10,557 nt of DNA from Streptosporangiaceae bacterium. Lineage in GTDB: Bacteria; Actinomycetota; Actinomycetes; Streptosporangiales; Streptosporangiaceae. The DNA is taken from positions 1 through 10,557 of the forward strand of contig JAICWX010000297.1 in the NCBI GenBank assembly GCA_025934635.1, written 5' to 3'. The position numbers and the translations under genes were made by a program. A model generated the notes under the pieces. The model had not been told where the DNA came from. It did no database searches and saw only the letters and a program-made list of their open reading frames with translations. Shown here piece by piece: positions 5,841 to 10,557 of this stretch (the first letter of the stretch is position 1; the number at the start of each line of letters is the position of its first letter).

Positions 5841-5860
5841 TACCAACGTGGTTACTGGTA
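5841..5860. promoter_or_regulatory. Small inverted repeat ahead of the small-gene operon
   Basis: TACCA (5841-5845) and TGGTA (5856-5860) form an inverted repeat. A nested shorter dyad, ACCA-ACG-TGGT, lies at 5842-5852. It sits between the candidate operator (5895-5909) and the ATG at 5816, so it would be in the leader. It is short and could be chance. Confidence 0.25.
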
Positions 5861-5894
5861 GCCGACCGCGGGTCTGGCGCGCCGGTAAATGCGA

Positions 5895-5909
5895 TTGCGC
5901 GAAATTGCG
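5895..5909 (-). promoter_or_regulatory. Candidate XRE operator, site 1
   Basis: On the minus strand this reads CGCAATTTCGCGCAA. It matches CGCAAT-N3-GCGCAA at all 12 defined positions of site 2 (7518-7532). The two half-sites are spaced about one helical turn apart (ATTGCG begins at 5894 and again at 5904 on the plus strand). It lies in the gap after the XRE gene, ahead of the four-gene small operon. A -10-like TAACTA at 5918-5913 just upstream, overlapping the XRE stop codon, would put the site at the transcription start. Confidence 0.5.
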
Positions 5910-5915
5910 AGATAG

Positions 5916-6767
5916 TTAGCCGAGCGCGGTGATCGCGTCGCCGATCAGCGTCCGCGCCGCCTCGCCGTAGACGGCGAGGCGGGCAAGCCGCTCGAACGCG
6001 CGAACGTACAGCGTGACCTCGCTCGGCGCGGTGACGGTCACCTGCGCGGACAGCAGCTCAACAGAGACGCGCTCGTCATCGAAGATAGTGAACTGCTCGA
6101 CTGGCCACGCGGGCCGCTCGGGAGCCGCAGCCGGGATCACCCCGAGGGACACCTCTGGCATGCCCGTGGCCTCCAGAAGGCGGGCAAGCTGCCCGGCCAT
6201 CACCCCCGCGCCGCCGATCCGGTAGCACAGCACTGTCTCCTCGAGGACCAGGGCGAACCGGTGGTTGCCGGAGTCTACGATCCGGTTCCGCTTCATGCGT
6301 GCCGCCACGGCCTCGTCGATGTCGTCGGGCGTGCCGCGGAACTCCGTTATGGCCGACAGCAGCGCGCGGGCGTACGGGGCCGTCTGCAGCCAGCCCGGCA
6401 CCACGGAGGGAAGGTACGCCTTGAATACCCGGGTCTGCTCGTATAGCGGGCGGCGCGTCTCCTGCATCCGCCGCATCCCCCCGCGATTGAGCCGACGCCA
6501 TTCGATGTACATCGAGTCCGCGGCCCGCGAGGCGGCGATCAGGTCGGGCACGTCGCGCTCCGCGCCGCACACCTGGCACCAGGCGCGGATGTCGTCCTCG
6601 CTCGGCGCTTGCTTAGCTCCCTCGATCCGCGTCGTCTTGGCCGGATGCCACCCGGCCGCGTCCGATAGGACCTTGCCGTTCAGGCCCGCGTCAAGGCGGA
6701 TGTCCCGCAGCCGCTCGGCGAGCTGCTGCCTGGCTCGCTGGACGCTCGACGACGGCGACTCGGCCAC
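5916..6767 (-). CDS. XRE-family regulator with DUF5753 domain
   Basis: 283 aa. Residues ~10-68 form an XRE helix-turn-helix (LAERLRDIRLDAGLNGKVLS, then GWHPAKTTRIEGAKQAPSEDD). Residues ~100-280 form a DUF5753 domain, with the hallmark VVPGWLQTAPYARALL near 122-137, an LVLEETVL strand and the VIPAAAPERPAWPVEQFTIF region. This is the standard layout of a large actinobacterial regulator family that often works with small partner proteins. The GTG start (6767-6765) lies one base after the DUF6879 stop (TGA-G-GTG), so the pair is translationally coupled. The protein is the likely reader of the CGCAAT-N3-GCGCAA sites flanking the cassette; this is inference from position. Confidence 0.92.
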   Translation of the reverse strand: MAESPSSSVQRARQQLAERLRDIRLDAGLNGKVLSDAAGWHPAKTTRIEGAKQAPSEDDIRAWCQVCGAERDVPDLIAASRAADSMYIEWRRLNRGGMRRMQETRRPLYEQTRVFKAYLPSVVPGWLQTAPYARALLSAITEFRGTPDDIDEAVAARMKRNRIVDSGNHRFALVLEETVLCYRIGGAGVMAGQLARLLEATGMPEVSLGVIPAAAPERPAWPVEQFTIFDDERVSVELLSAQVTVTAPSEVTLYVRAFERLARLAVYGEAARTLIGDAITALG

Positions 6768-6768
6768 C

Positions 6769-7278
6769 TCAGCCGAGCCGGTAGTCGGCGTGCGGGACCG
6801 CGCGGTCCCAGACGGCCTCGAACGCTGTCATGCACCGGGCGATGACCGCCGGGTCGTCGCACAGCTCGTCCTCCACGATCTCGCCGTCGCCGGAGAAGTG
6901 GTGGAACCGGATCAGCCGGTCATCGAATAGCCAGTAGTCGTTGCCCGGCAGGCACAGGTCCGACGTGCGGCGGCGAGGCAGCCAGCGGACTTCCTCGCCA
7001 GCGGCGACGTTCAGCCACCCCGTGGCCTCGTGCTCGAACCTGATGTAGTCCGAGACCGGCTCGGACACGATCCGGGCCCGCCGGAACCGGATCCCCCGCG
7101 CGGCGTGCCCGCGGACTAGGTTGTGCCACCAGTCGGGGGTGTCGGGGGGTGTCCGGGGCTTGCCCTGCTTCCAGGCCTGGAACTCCGGGTCAGACGGCGT
7201 GTAAGCGTCCCGCATCTCCAGGTGAACTGCTGATCGTGTCGTCGCCGCTATCAGTTCGCTGAACGGCGGCAGCGTCAT
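6769..7278 (-). CDS. DUF6879 family protein
   Basis: 169 aa. ATG at 7278-7276 has GGAGG six bases upstream and begins MTLPPFSELIAATTRSAVHLEMRDAY; the frame extends further upstream, but without support. Visible family features are the HLEMRDAYTPSDPEFQAWK segment, an RRARIVSEPVSDYIRFEHE stretch, an arginine pair before DLCLPGNDYWLFDDRLIRFH, and an end of the type RCMTAFEAVWDRAVPH. I recognise the pattern as DUF6879, an uncharacterised actinobacterial family commonly encoded next to XRE/DUF5753 genes. The start overlaps the preceding 101-aa gene by 89 bases and the stop abuts the XRE gene, so all three are probably co-transcribed. No catalytic residues are established for the family. Confidence 0.85.
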   Translation of the reverse strand: MTLPPFSELIAATTRSAVHLEMRDAYTPSDPEFQAWKQGKPRTPPDTPDWWHNLVRGHAARGIRFRRARIVSEPVSDYIRFEHEATGWLNVAAGEEVRWLPRRRTSDLCLPGNDYWLFDDRLIRFHHFSGDGEIVEDELCDDPAVIARCMTAFEAVWDRAVPHADYRLG

Positions 7279-7495
7279 GTAGCGCCTCCATGATGATCTT
7301 CCGCATCCGGGCTGGCAGCCGGACAAGGCCCTCATTGTCCCCTAGCGGGCTGTGCTGAACCGACTCGGCCAGCGTTTCGGGGTGGGTGACCGTCTCCCCC
7401 TGGAACAGCAGGTCCCCGGTTTCCTCCTCGACGAACACGGCCGGGCAGTGCTCCCTGTCCGTGTCGGGGTCGATTGCGATGAACCTTAGCGCCAT
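7190..7495 (-). CDS. Small hypothetical protein (EETGDLLFQG family)
   Basis: 101 aa; ATG 7495-7493 with GGGAGG six bases upstream (7507-7502). Residues ~1-70 match a small actinobacterial family: ALRFIAIDPDTDREHCPAVF, VEEETGDLLFQGETV, then LVRLPARMRKIIMEAL. No function is known. From memory, family members usually end soon after this last helix. Here the frame runs on ~30 residues into the DUF6879 gene, a lengthening that may reflect a lost stop codon. It is the first gene of the three-gene unit with DUF6879 and XRE, and its leader carries candidate operator site 2. Confidence 0.85.
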   Translation of the reverse strand: MALRFIAIDPDTDREHCPAVFVEEETGDLLFQGETVTHPETLAESVQHSPLGDNEGLVRLPARMRKIIMEALHDAAAVQRTDSGDDTISSSPGDAGRLHAV

Positions 7496-7517
7496 GGCTG
7501 TCCTCCCTGGCAGACGG

Positions 7518-7532
7518 TTGCGCTGTATTGCG
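7518..7532 (-). promoter_or_regulatory. Candidate XRE operator, site 2
   Basis: On the minus strand this reads CGCAATACAGCGCAA, identical to site 1 (5895-5909) outside the three central bases. It lies between the candidate promoter (7571-7542) and the ATG at 7495, near the expected transcription start, a position suited to repression. That the XRE protein encoded downstream binds here is inference. Confidence 0.5.
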
Positions 7533-7541
7533 CATCCCTCG

Positions 7542-7571
7542 ACTGTCTCTCGGCAGCCGAGGGGCAGTCAA
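7542..7571 (-). promoter_or_regulatory. Candidate promoter of the cassette's first unit, with palindrome
   Basis: TTGACT (7571-7566) is a good -35. GACAGT (7547-7542), 18 bases on, is a weak -10. A perfect 13-bp palindrome, CTCGGC-A-GCCGAG (7549-7561), fills most of the spacer and could be a second operator. Confidence 0.4.
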
Positions 7572-7627
7572 GGGGCCCGGCACGGTGCCCGTTCGCGCTG
7601 TACTCTGGCGGGGCGCGTACCAGCGTG

Positions 7628-7662
7628 CGATGCCCCGCCGGGCTCCGTCCGGCGGGGCATCG
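7628..7662. terminator. Strong hairpin, probable bidirectional terminator
   Basis: Perfect 14-bp arms CGATGCCCCGCCGG (7628-7641) and CCGGCGGGGCATCG (7649-7662) with a 7-base loop. On the plus strand it is followed by TCTT. It lies downstream of the minus-strand gene ending at 7695 and upstream of the 7495 transcription unit, isolating the two. A TACTCT element at 7601-7606 on the plus strand could start a short RNA ending here, but this is weak. Confidence 0.7.
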
Positions 7663-7694
7663 TCTTATAGGCGGCCAGGCGCAGGGCTGAGGCG

Positions 7695-8062
7695 CTAGCC
7701 CAGGTGGCGCTTCTTGAGCTCGGCTTCCAGCTTCGACTGCAGGCCCGGGACGTCCTTGAGCGGCGCCTCGGCCATGAGGAGGGCGCCCAGCCCGCTACCG
7801 TCGGCCGCGTTGTCCCCCGCCGCCTTGATGCGGGCCAGGGACTTATCCCAGTAGCCGTGCGGGTCGGCGCATGCGGGCATCGGGTACTTCCGGAGCGCGG
7901 CAGCTGCCCGGCCGGATTTCTTGAGCGCTGAGGTCAGCTCCGGGATGTCCTCGTCGTCACCAGCGGCCTGAATAGCGCTGCCGAGGATGCGGACGAGTGC
8001 GAGCAGCCGGCGGTTGCGATTAAGCCGGCTGCGGCCACGGCCACGGCGAGTCTGCGGCTCAT
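7695..8062 (-). pseudogene. Lipoprotein gene with apparent frameshift
   Basis: ATG 8062-8060, five bases after AAGGGA, starts a textbook lipoprotein signal: MSRRLAVAVAAAGLIATAGC, with lipobox residues TAGC and Cys20, then a Ser-rich stretch. That frame hits TGA at 7936-7934 after 42 residues. Coding continues in another frame to TAG at 7697-7695 as IQAAGDDEDIPELTSALKKS, then a KYPMPACADPHGYW segment, ending LEAELKKRHLG. The two parts together look like one small secreted protein of about 120 residues. The switch lies around 7980-8000, where no obvious slippery run is seen. It could be a true frameshift (pseudogene), a sequencing error or, less likely, recoding. The alternative is an unexported 132-aa protein from ATG 8093, but that start lacks a ribosome site and its first ~30 residues look like out-of-frame sequence (Arg-rich). 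The ATG overlaps the stop of the upstream frame (ATGA). Confidence 0.55.
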
Positions 8063-8385
8063 AGGGTTCCCTTCGGTTGAGTGGTCTCGTCATGACGTGG
8101 AGTTCGCTGCCGGGGTGCGCGCTTCCTGCGGGTTGCGCCGGATCTGTTCGGTGTTCGTGGCCGATTCGTGGCCCCTGGTATCCGGCTCGTATCAGGCACC
8201 CGTGTGCCTGATACGCCAGCGGAATCCAGTGCTTGCGGATCCAGGTCACGGTGAACAGCCCGCGAAGAGCTTCTCTCCCTGAGGTACGCAGCCAGCACCC
8301 GGAGGCAGCCGCATTCATCATCGGGGTAGTGGTGATAGCCGTCCTCGCACCGGTCGTCCAGCGCTCGGCGCGGGCCGGGGCCCAT
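8059..8385 (-). pseudogene. Degraded hypothetical ORF upstream of the lipoprotein
   Basis: A 108-residue frame runs from ATG 8385 to TGA 8061-8059, overlapping the lipoprotein ATG. Only its first ~35 residues look coding by third-position G/C (DDRCEDGYHHYPDDECGCLR, then VLAAYLRE; three clustered Cys). From about 8285 the coding signature moves to the adjacent frame (LFTVTWIRKHWIPLAYQAHG), suggesting a frameshift. Beyond ~8190 neither frame is convincing and a long hairpin interrupts. The family is not recognised. The C-x(11)-C-x-C pattern might hint at metal binding but is too little to call. Confidence 0.35.
8188..8215. other. Strong 28-base hairpin/palindrome
   Basis: Perfect 12-bp arms CGTATCAGGCAC (8188-8199) and GTGCCTGATACG (8204-8215) with a 4-base loop. 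It falls inside the degraded ORF. It could be a terminator without a T-run, a protein-binding palindrome, or a conjugation or replication-related secondary structure of the element. Nothing nearby decides between these. Confidence 0.45.
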
Positions 8386-8402
8386 CCCGCATCGCCCGGC
8401 AC

Positions 8403-8571
8403 GCTGGCTGGACGTAGGAGTACATCGCCAAGATCCGCGATGGGAAGACGCGGGCCTGAGTCAGCGCACCGGGCGCGCCTAAACCTGCGAGCCTTGCCAG
8501 GCCTCTGGCGGAACAGCGGCGGAACTGGCTCGCATCGGGTGCCCCTGGGCGCAGGTCAGCGCCATCTGAGG
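8403..8571. other. rnpB-proximal end of the element, no intact gene
   Basis: No intact gene is seen. A short plus-strand open tail (EYIAKIRDGKTRA, 8418-8459) looks like the end of some protein, but a stop immediately precedes it. GCGAGCC (8487-8493) and GGCTCGC (8527-8533) form an inverted repeat. GCAGGTCA (8551-8558) mirrors two TGACCTGC copies at the other end of the element (4506-4513, 4536-4543). A small hairpin GGCGC-AGGTCA-GCGCC (8548-8563) might terminate rnpB. Confidence 0.4.
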
Positions 8572-8601
8572 GGGTGAGCCGGCCTGTAGGCCGGGTTCTG
8601 T
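8572..8601 (-). repeat. rnpB 3' end, proximal candidate attachment site
   Basis: Partner of the repeat at 4462-4491, same orientation, 29 of 30 bases identical. It keeps the full P1 3' strand and the conserved 3' core, so an insertion here would leave rnpB functional, as is typical for elements that target tRNA or tmRNA 3' ends. Confidence 0.7.
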
Positions 8602-8958
8602 GCACCCGCTTGCGCGGGCCGACGGTCATCCATCTGGGACTGCCGTTGCCGACAGCCTCGTGCGGTCTACCCGCGAGCATCGGGCGGGCCGCCCTCGAAC
8701 GCTCGCGCAGGGAACCGTGGTTCCCTTTCTTGACCTTGCTCCGGGTGGGGTTTACCGAGCCACCGCAGTCACCTGCGGCGCTGGTGGTCTCTTACACCAC
8801 CGTTTCACCCTTACCCCCGCTTGCGCGGGGGCGGTCTGTTTTCTGTGGCACTGTCCCGCGGGTCACCCCGGGTCGGCGTTACCGACCACCCTGCCCTGTG
8901 GAGCCCGGACCTTCCTCGACGGGCTTGCGCCCGGCGCGACCGCCCGGCCGACTCACCC
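8572..8958 (-). ncRNA. rnpB: RNase P RNA, class A
   Basis: The catalytic RNA of ribonuclease P, which removes 5' leaders from pre-tRNAs. On the minus strand the 5' end GGGTGAGTCGGCC (8958-8946) pairs with the 3' end GGCCGGCTCACCC (8584-8572) to form helix P1. The conserved P4-region segment GAGGAAGGTCCGGGCTCCAC appears near 8918-8899, followed by CAGGGCAG. The matching 3' conserved region ACAGAACCCGGCCTACAGG is at 8602-8584. Purine-rich GTAAGGGTGAAACGGTG and the AGCAAGGTCAAGAAAGG internal region are as in actinobacterial class A RNAs. The length, about 387 bases, is normal, so the gene appears intact. Its 3' end carries a 30-base sequence repeated at 4462-4491, the proposed insertion site. 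The 5' end lies only five bases after the stop of the DNA glycosylase gene, so its promoter must be inside that gene. Confidence 0.96.
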
Positions 8959-8962
8959 GTGC

Positions 8963-10132
8963 CTAGGATACGCCGAGGGCCGTCGCGCCGGGGTAACTGA
9001 CCGAACCGCCGCCGGCGAAAGCCGCCAGCGACCCGATCGCGGCGGCCACCGAGCCTTCGGGCCACGACCCCGGATCGGCGGGCTCCTCCGCGAACATCCC
9101 CTCGATGACCAGCTCGCCCCGGCGCCGGTCCATCCGCGGTGCCACCCGGCCGACCAGCCGCTCCCCCGCCAGGACCGGCATCACGTAGGAGCCGTACCGG
9201 CGCTTGTGCTTGGGGACGTAGATCTCGTTGCGGTAGGTGAAGCCCCACAGGCGCTCGGTCCGGTCCCGGTCGCAGATCAGGTTGTCGAACGGGGACAGCA
9301 GCGTGGTCCGCGGCTGCCAGTCCTCGTCCAGCAGGCCGAGCGCATCCCGGTGCACCCACCATTGCTCGCTGCCGCCCTCGACGCTGACCGGCCGGGCCCA
9401 GGGCTCGCGCTCGAGGTCGAGACCGGGATACCGGCCGATGGTGAAGTGCCGTTCGACGTCGCGCGCCCGGGCGACGCCGAGGGCGCGCAGCGCGTGCTCG
9501 GCCGCCCGGGTCACCACCTCCGGCTCCGGCAGGTCCGCGGCGGCGGGAAACTCGGCCAGGGCCCAGAGCCGTCGCAGTCCGTCCCGGCCCGCGACCGTGA
9601 CCACGCCCTGCTTCCACAGGGTGTCCAGCATCCGCTCGACGTTGCGGCCGTGGGTCCAGCCGGTGGAGGTCCAGCCCAGGACGGCCCGGTCCTCGAAGGC
9701 GCCGCCGGGCAGCGGCCCGGCGTCGCGCAGCCGGGCCAGGACGTAGCGGCGGAAGTCATCGTTGGCCACCATCCAGTCCCGCAGCCGCGAGTTCGTGGCG
9801 CTCGCCCCGTACCGGCGCATCATCAGGTGGTGGATCGGATAATCCTCGGTCAGCACGATCGAGGCGGCGTGCGCCCAGTACTCGAACAGCCAGCGCTCCT
9901 GCCACAGCAGCGTGTCCAGGTCGGCCCGGTCGAATGCGCCGAGCCTGCTCCACAGCACGAGCAGGTGGCTGCGCGCCACCACGTTGACCGGGTCGAGCTG
10001 CAGTACCCGCAGCCCGCGCAGCACCTGCCGCAGCCCGTCGAGTCCCGTGCCCGGTTCAGGTCCGGCCAGGTGCTGGCTGCGGACAGCGAGCCGCCGCGCC
10101 TCCCCCAGGCTCAGCCGAAGGTCGTCCGTCAT
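8963..10132 (-). CDS. AlkX/YcaQ-like DNA glycosylase (HTH_42 superfamily)
   Basis: 389 aa from ATG 10132. The protein matches the winged-helix DNA glycosylase family of E. coli AlkX/YcaQ and Streptomyces AlkZ, monofunctional enzymes that excise alkylated bases and unhook interstrand crosslinks. The signature region VLQLDPVNVVARSHLLVLWS is at 43-62, with the catalytic Q-phi-D motif as Gln45-Leu46-Asp47; QxD rather than QxQ puts it on the AlkX/YcaQ side. Other landmarks are LFEYWAHAASIV (~82-93), SPFDNLICDRDR, GFTYRNEIYVPKHKRRYGSY and MDRRRGELVIEGMF in the C-terminal half. Length agrees with the family. Start choice: GGAGGG abuts ATG 10132 with almost no spacing; ATG 10171, with GGAG five bases upstream, is a credible alternative adding 13 residues. 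The gene probably belongs to the native chromosome rather than the element. Confidence 0.92.
   Translation of the reverse strand: MTDDLRLSLGEARRLAVRSQHLAGPEPGTGLDGLRQVLRGLRVLQLDPVNVVARSHLLVLWSRLGAFDRADLDTLLWQERWLFEYWAHAASIVLTEDYPIHHLMMRRYGASATNSRLRDWMVANDDFRRYVLARLRDAGPLPGGAFEDRAVLGWTSTGWTHGRNVERMLDTLWKQGVVTVAGRDGLRRLWALAEFPAAADLPEPEVVTRAAEHALRALGVARARDVERHFTIGRYPGLDLEREPWARPVSVEGGSEQWWVHRDALGLLDEDWQPRTTLLSPFDNLICDRDRTERLWGFTYRNEIYVPKHKRRYGSYVMPVLAGERLVGRVAPRMDRRRGELVIEGMFAEEPADPGSWPEGSVAAAIGSLAAFAGGGSVSYPGATALGVS
8965..8970 (-). promoter_or_regulatory. Candidate -10 of the rnpB promoter inside the glycosylase gene
   Basis: TATCCT (8970-8965) lies seven bases before the first base of P1 (8958), the right distance for a -10. 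It overlaps the last codons of the glycosylase gene (stop TAG at 8965-8963). No clear -35 is seen; TTACCC at 8996-8991 is a poor, widely spaced candidate. Confidence 0.45.
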
Positions 10133-10169
10133 CCCTCCATTCTCCAGATTCAGGCTGCCCGGTAACGGC

Positions 10170-10219
10170 ATAGATGCTCCATCCATGCCGCAATCACGAC
10201 ATTGATGCTCCATCCATGC
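10170..10219 (-). repeat. Tandem 19-bp repeat in the 5' region of the glycosylase gene
   Basis: Two copies (10170-10188 and 10201-10219), 18 of 19 bases identical, 31-bp period. On the minus strand each reads GCATGGATGGAGCATCWAT, and the next base completes an ATG after a GGAG five bases away. The upstream copy starts a two-codon ORF (ATG-TCG-TGA, 10202-10197); the downstream copy starts the in-frame alternative start at 10171. The repeat also contains the dyad GATG-CTC-CATC. It could be an operator or a translational control element. Confidence 0.5.
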
Positions 10220-10230
10220 TGTCAGCCGCG

Positions 10231-10262
10231 CCACCTGAGACGCAGTCACGGGTATCAGGTGG
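10231..10262. terminator. Inverted repeat between the membrane protein and glycosylase genes
   Basis: CCACCTGA (10231-10238) and TCAGGTGG (10255-10262), perfect 8-bp arms with a 16-base loop. It lies between the stop of the membrane protein gene (10297) and the glycosylase start. It may be a terminator for the former or an operator for the latter; there is no T-run. Confidence 0.35.
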
Positions 10263-10296
10263 GACTGACGTGGCTGGAGGGAATATAGGGGTGGTG

Positions 10297-10557
10297 TTAC
10301 GGCTCACGGGCGCGGGCGGTCAGTTGGCTGGGCGTCAGATGAGCTTGCCGGAGACTTCGCTGGTGAGGTCGGCGTGTGGCTCGGGGGGCCGGGTCGGGAA
10401 GAGACGCCGAGGTCTTAGCCGGGGCGAGGGCCAGGCCGGCGGCCAGGCAGGCGAAGGGCAGGACGGGGAGCAGGTAGCGGTAGTCGAAGTCGGCGACCGC
10501 GATCGGGAACACGAGCAGGACGACGGCGGTGGCCCCGGGCAGCATGCTGCCTGCCCG
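10297..10557 (-). CDS. C-terminal part of a membrane protein, 5' end outside the window
   Basis: An open frame enters at 10557 and ends at TAA 10299-10297. It encodes two hydrophobic stretches: residues around ATAVVLLVFPIAVAD, then YLLPVLPFACLAAGLALAPA. A polar, basic cytoplasmic tail of about 40 residues, rich in Arg, Ser and Pro, follows. The FDYRYLLPVLPFACLAAG motif is typical of the last transmembrane pair of actinobacterial polyprenyl-phosphate-dependent glycosyltransferase-like (PMT/ArnT or DUF2029-type) membrane proteins. That is a recalled resemblance on a short stretch. The ATG at 10545 is internal, since the frame is open before it. Confidence 0.6.
   Translation of the reverse strand, partial: RAGSMLPGATAVVLLVFPIAVADFDYRYLLPVLPFACLAAGLALAPAKTSASLPDPAPRATRRPHQRSLRQAHLTPSQLTARAREP

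Noticed and set aside
7595..7664. Small plus-strand RNA from TACTCT (7601) to the 7628-7662 hairpin
   Set aside because: No convincing -35 and no known RNA family; the hairpin is explained as a terminator.
8418..8459. EYIAKIRDGKTRA as the end of an element gene
   Set aside because: Immediately preceded by a stop in frame, with no recognisable continuation in other frames; too short to assign.
8600..10165. 521-codon plus-strand open frame
   Set aside because: It runs antisense through rnpB and the AlkX-like gene. Its sequence is the typical Pro/Arg/Gln/Val-rich shadow of GC-rich coding DNA.
1..10557. CRISPR array, tRNA genes or insertion sequence
   Set aside because: No regularly spaced repeats, no tRNA cloverleaf signatures and no transposase or terminal inverted repeats were seen.

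Overview
This is very GC-rich DNA, almost certainly actinobacterial. The evidence is codon use (strong G/C at third positions), an actinobacterial class A RNase P RNA, an XRE/DUF5753 regulator, a DUF6879 protein, and several small hypothetical protein families found mainly in Streptomyces, Streptosporangiales and relatives. The genus cannot be fixed from the sequence. All assignments were made by reading the sequence and recalling families; no searches were run.

Left part (1-4430). The window opens with the 5' part of a minus-strand gene resembling a segment of actinobacterial XRE/TPR regulators. It is followed by a small plus-strand gene (232-534) with a good promoter. Next come a nitrilase-superfamily protein (691-1608) that appears to have lost its catalytic Cys and Lys, and a RibD_C/DHFR-like reductase (1711-2289). 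A convergent minus-strand gene (2369-2911) encodes a protein whose C-terminal half looks like the KH domain of ribosomal protein S3. It shares a ~23-residue N-terminal module with the nitrilase-like protein. Between 2940 and 3842 lie a GNAT acetyltransferase fragment (minus) and a frameshifted APH-type phosphotransferase pseudogene (plus). The pseudogene's stop overlaps the start of a second RibD_C paralogue (3839-4429).

Middle part (4462-8601). This looks like a small decayed integrative element inserted in the 3' end of rnpB. The intact rnpB is at 8572-8958 (minus). Thirty bases matching its 3' end at 29 positions recur in the same orientation at 4462-4491. Just inside the distal copy is the C-terminal relic of a tyrosine integrase (4555-4671, minus). 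The element carries a minus-strand cassette: a 101-aa protein, DUF6879, XRE/DUF5753, then four small genes, three of them with GTGA overlaps. The two gene-free regions ahead of the two transcription units share CGCAAT-N3-GCGCAA, a candidate operator for the XRE protein. The rnpB-proximal end holds a frameshifted lipoprotein gene and another degraded ORF.

Right part (8963-10557). This is core-like chromosome: an AlkX/YcaQ-family DNA glycosylase gene whose 3' end appears to contain the rnpB promoter, and the C-terminus of a membrane protein running off the window. The 5' region of the glycosylase gene has a tandem repeat that duplicates a Shine-Dalgarno-ATG unit.

The strongest novelty candidates are the rnpB-targeting element relic with its XRE-controlled cassette, the S3-KH protein, the pseudo-nitrilase sharing its N-terminal module, and the fused small gene at 232-534.
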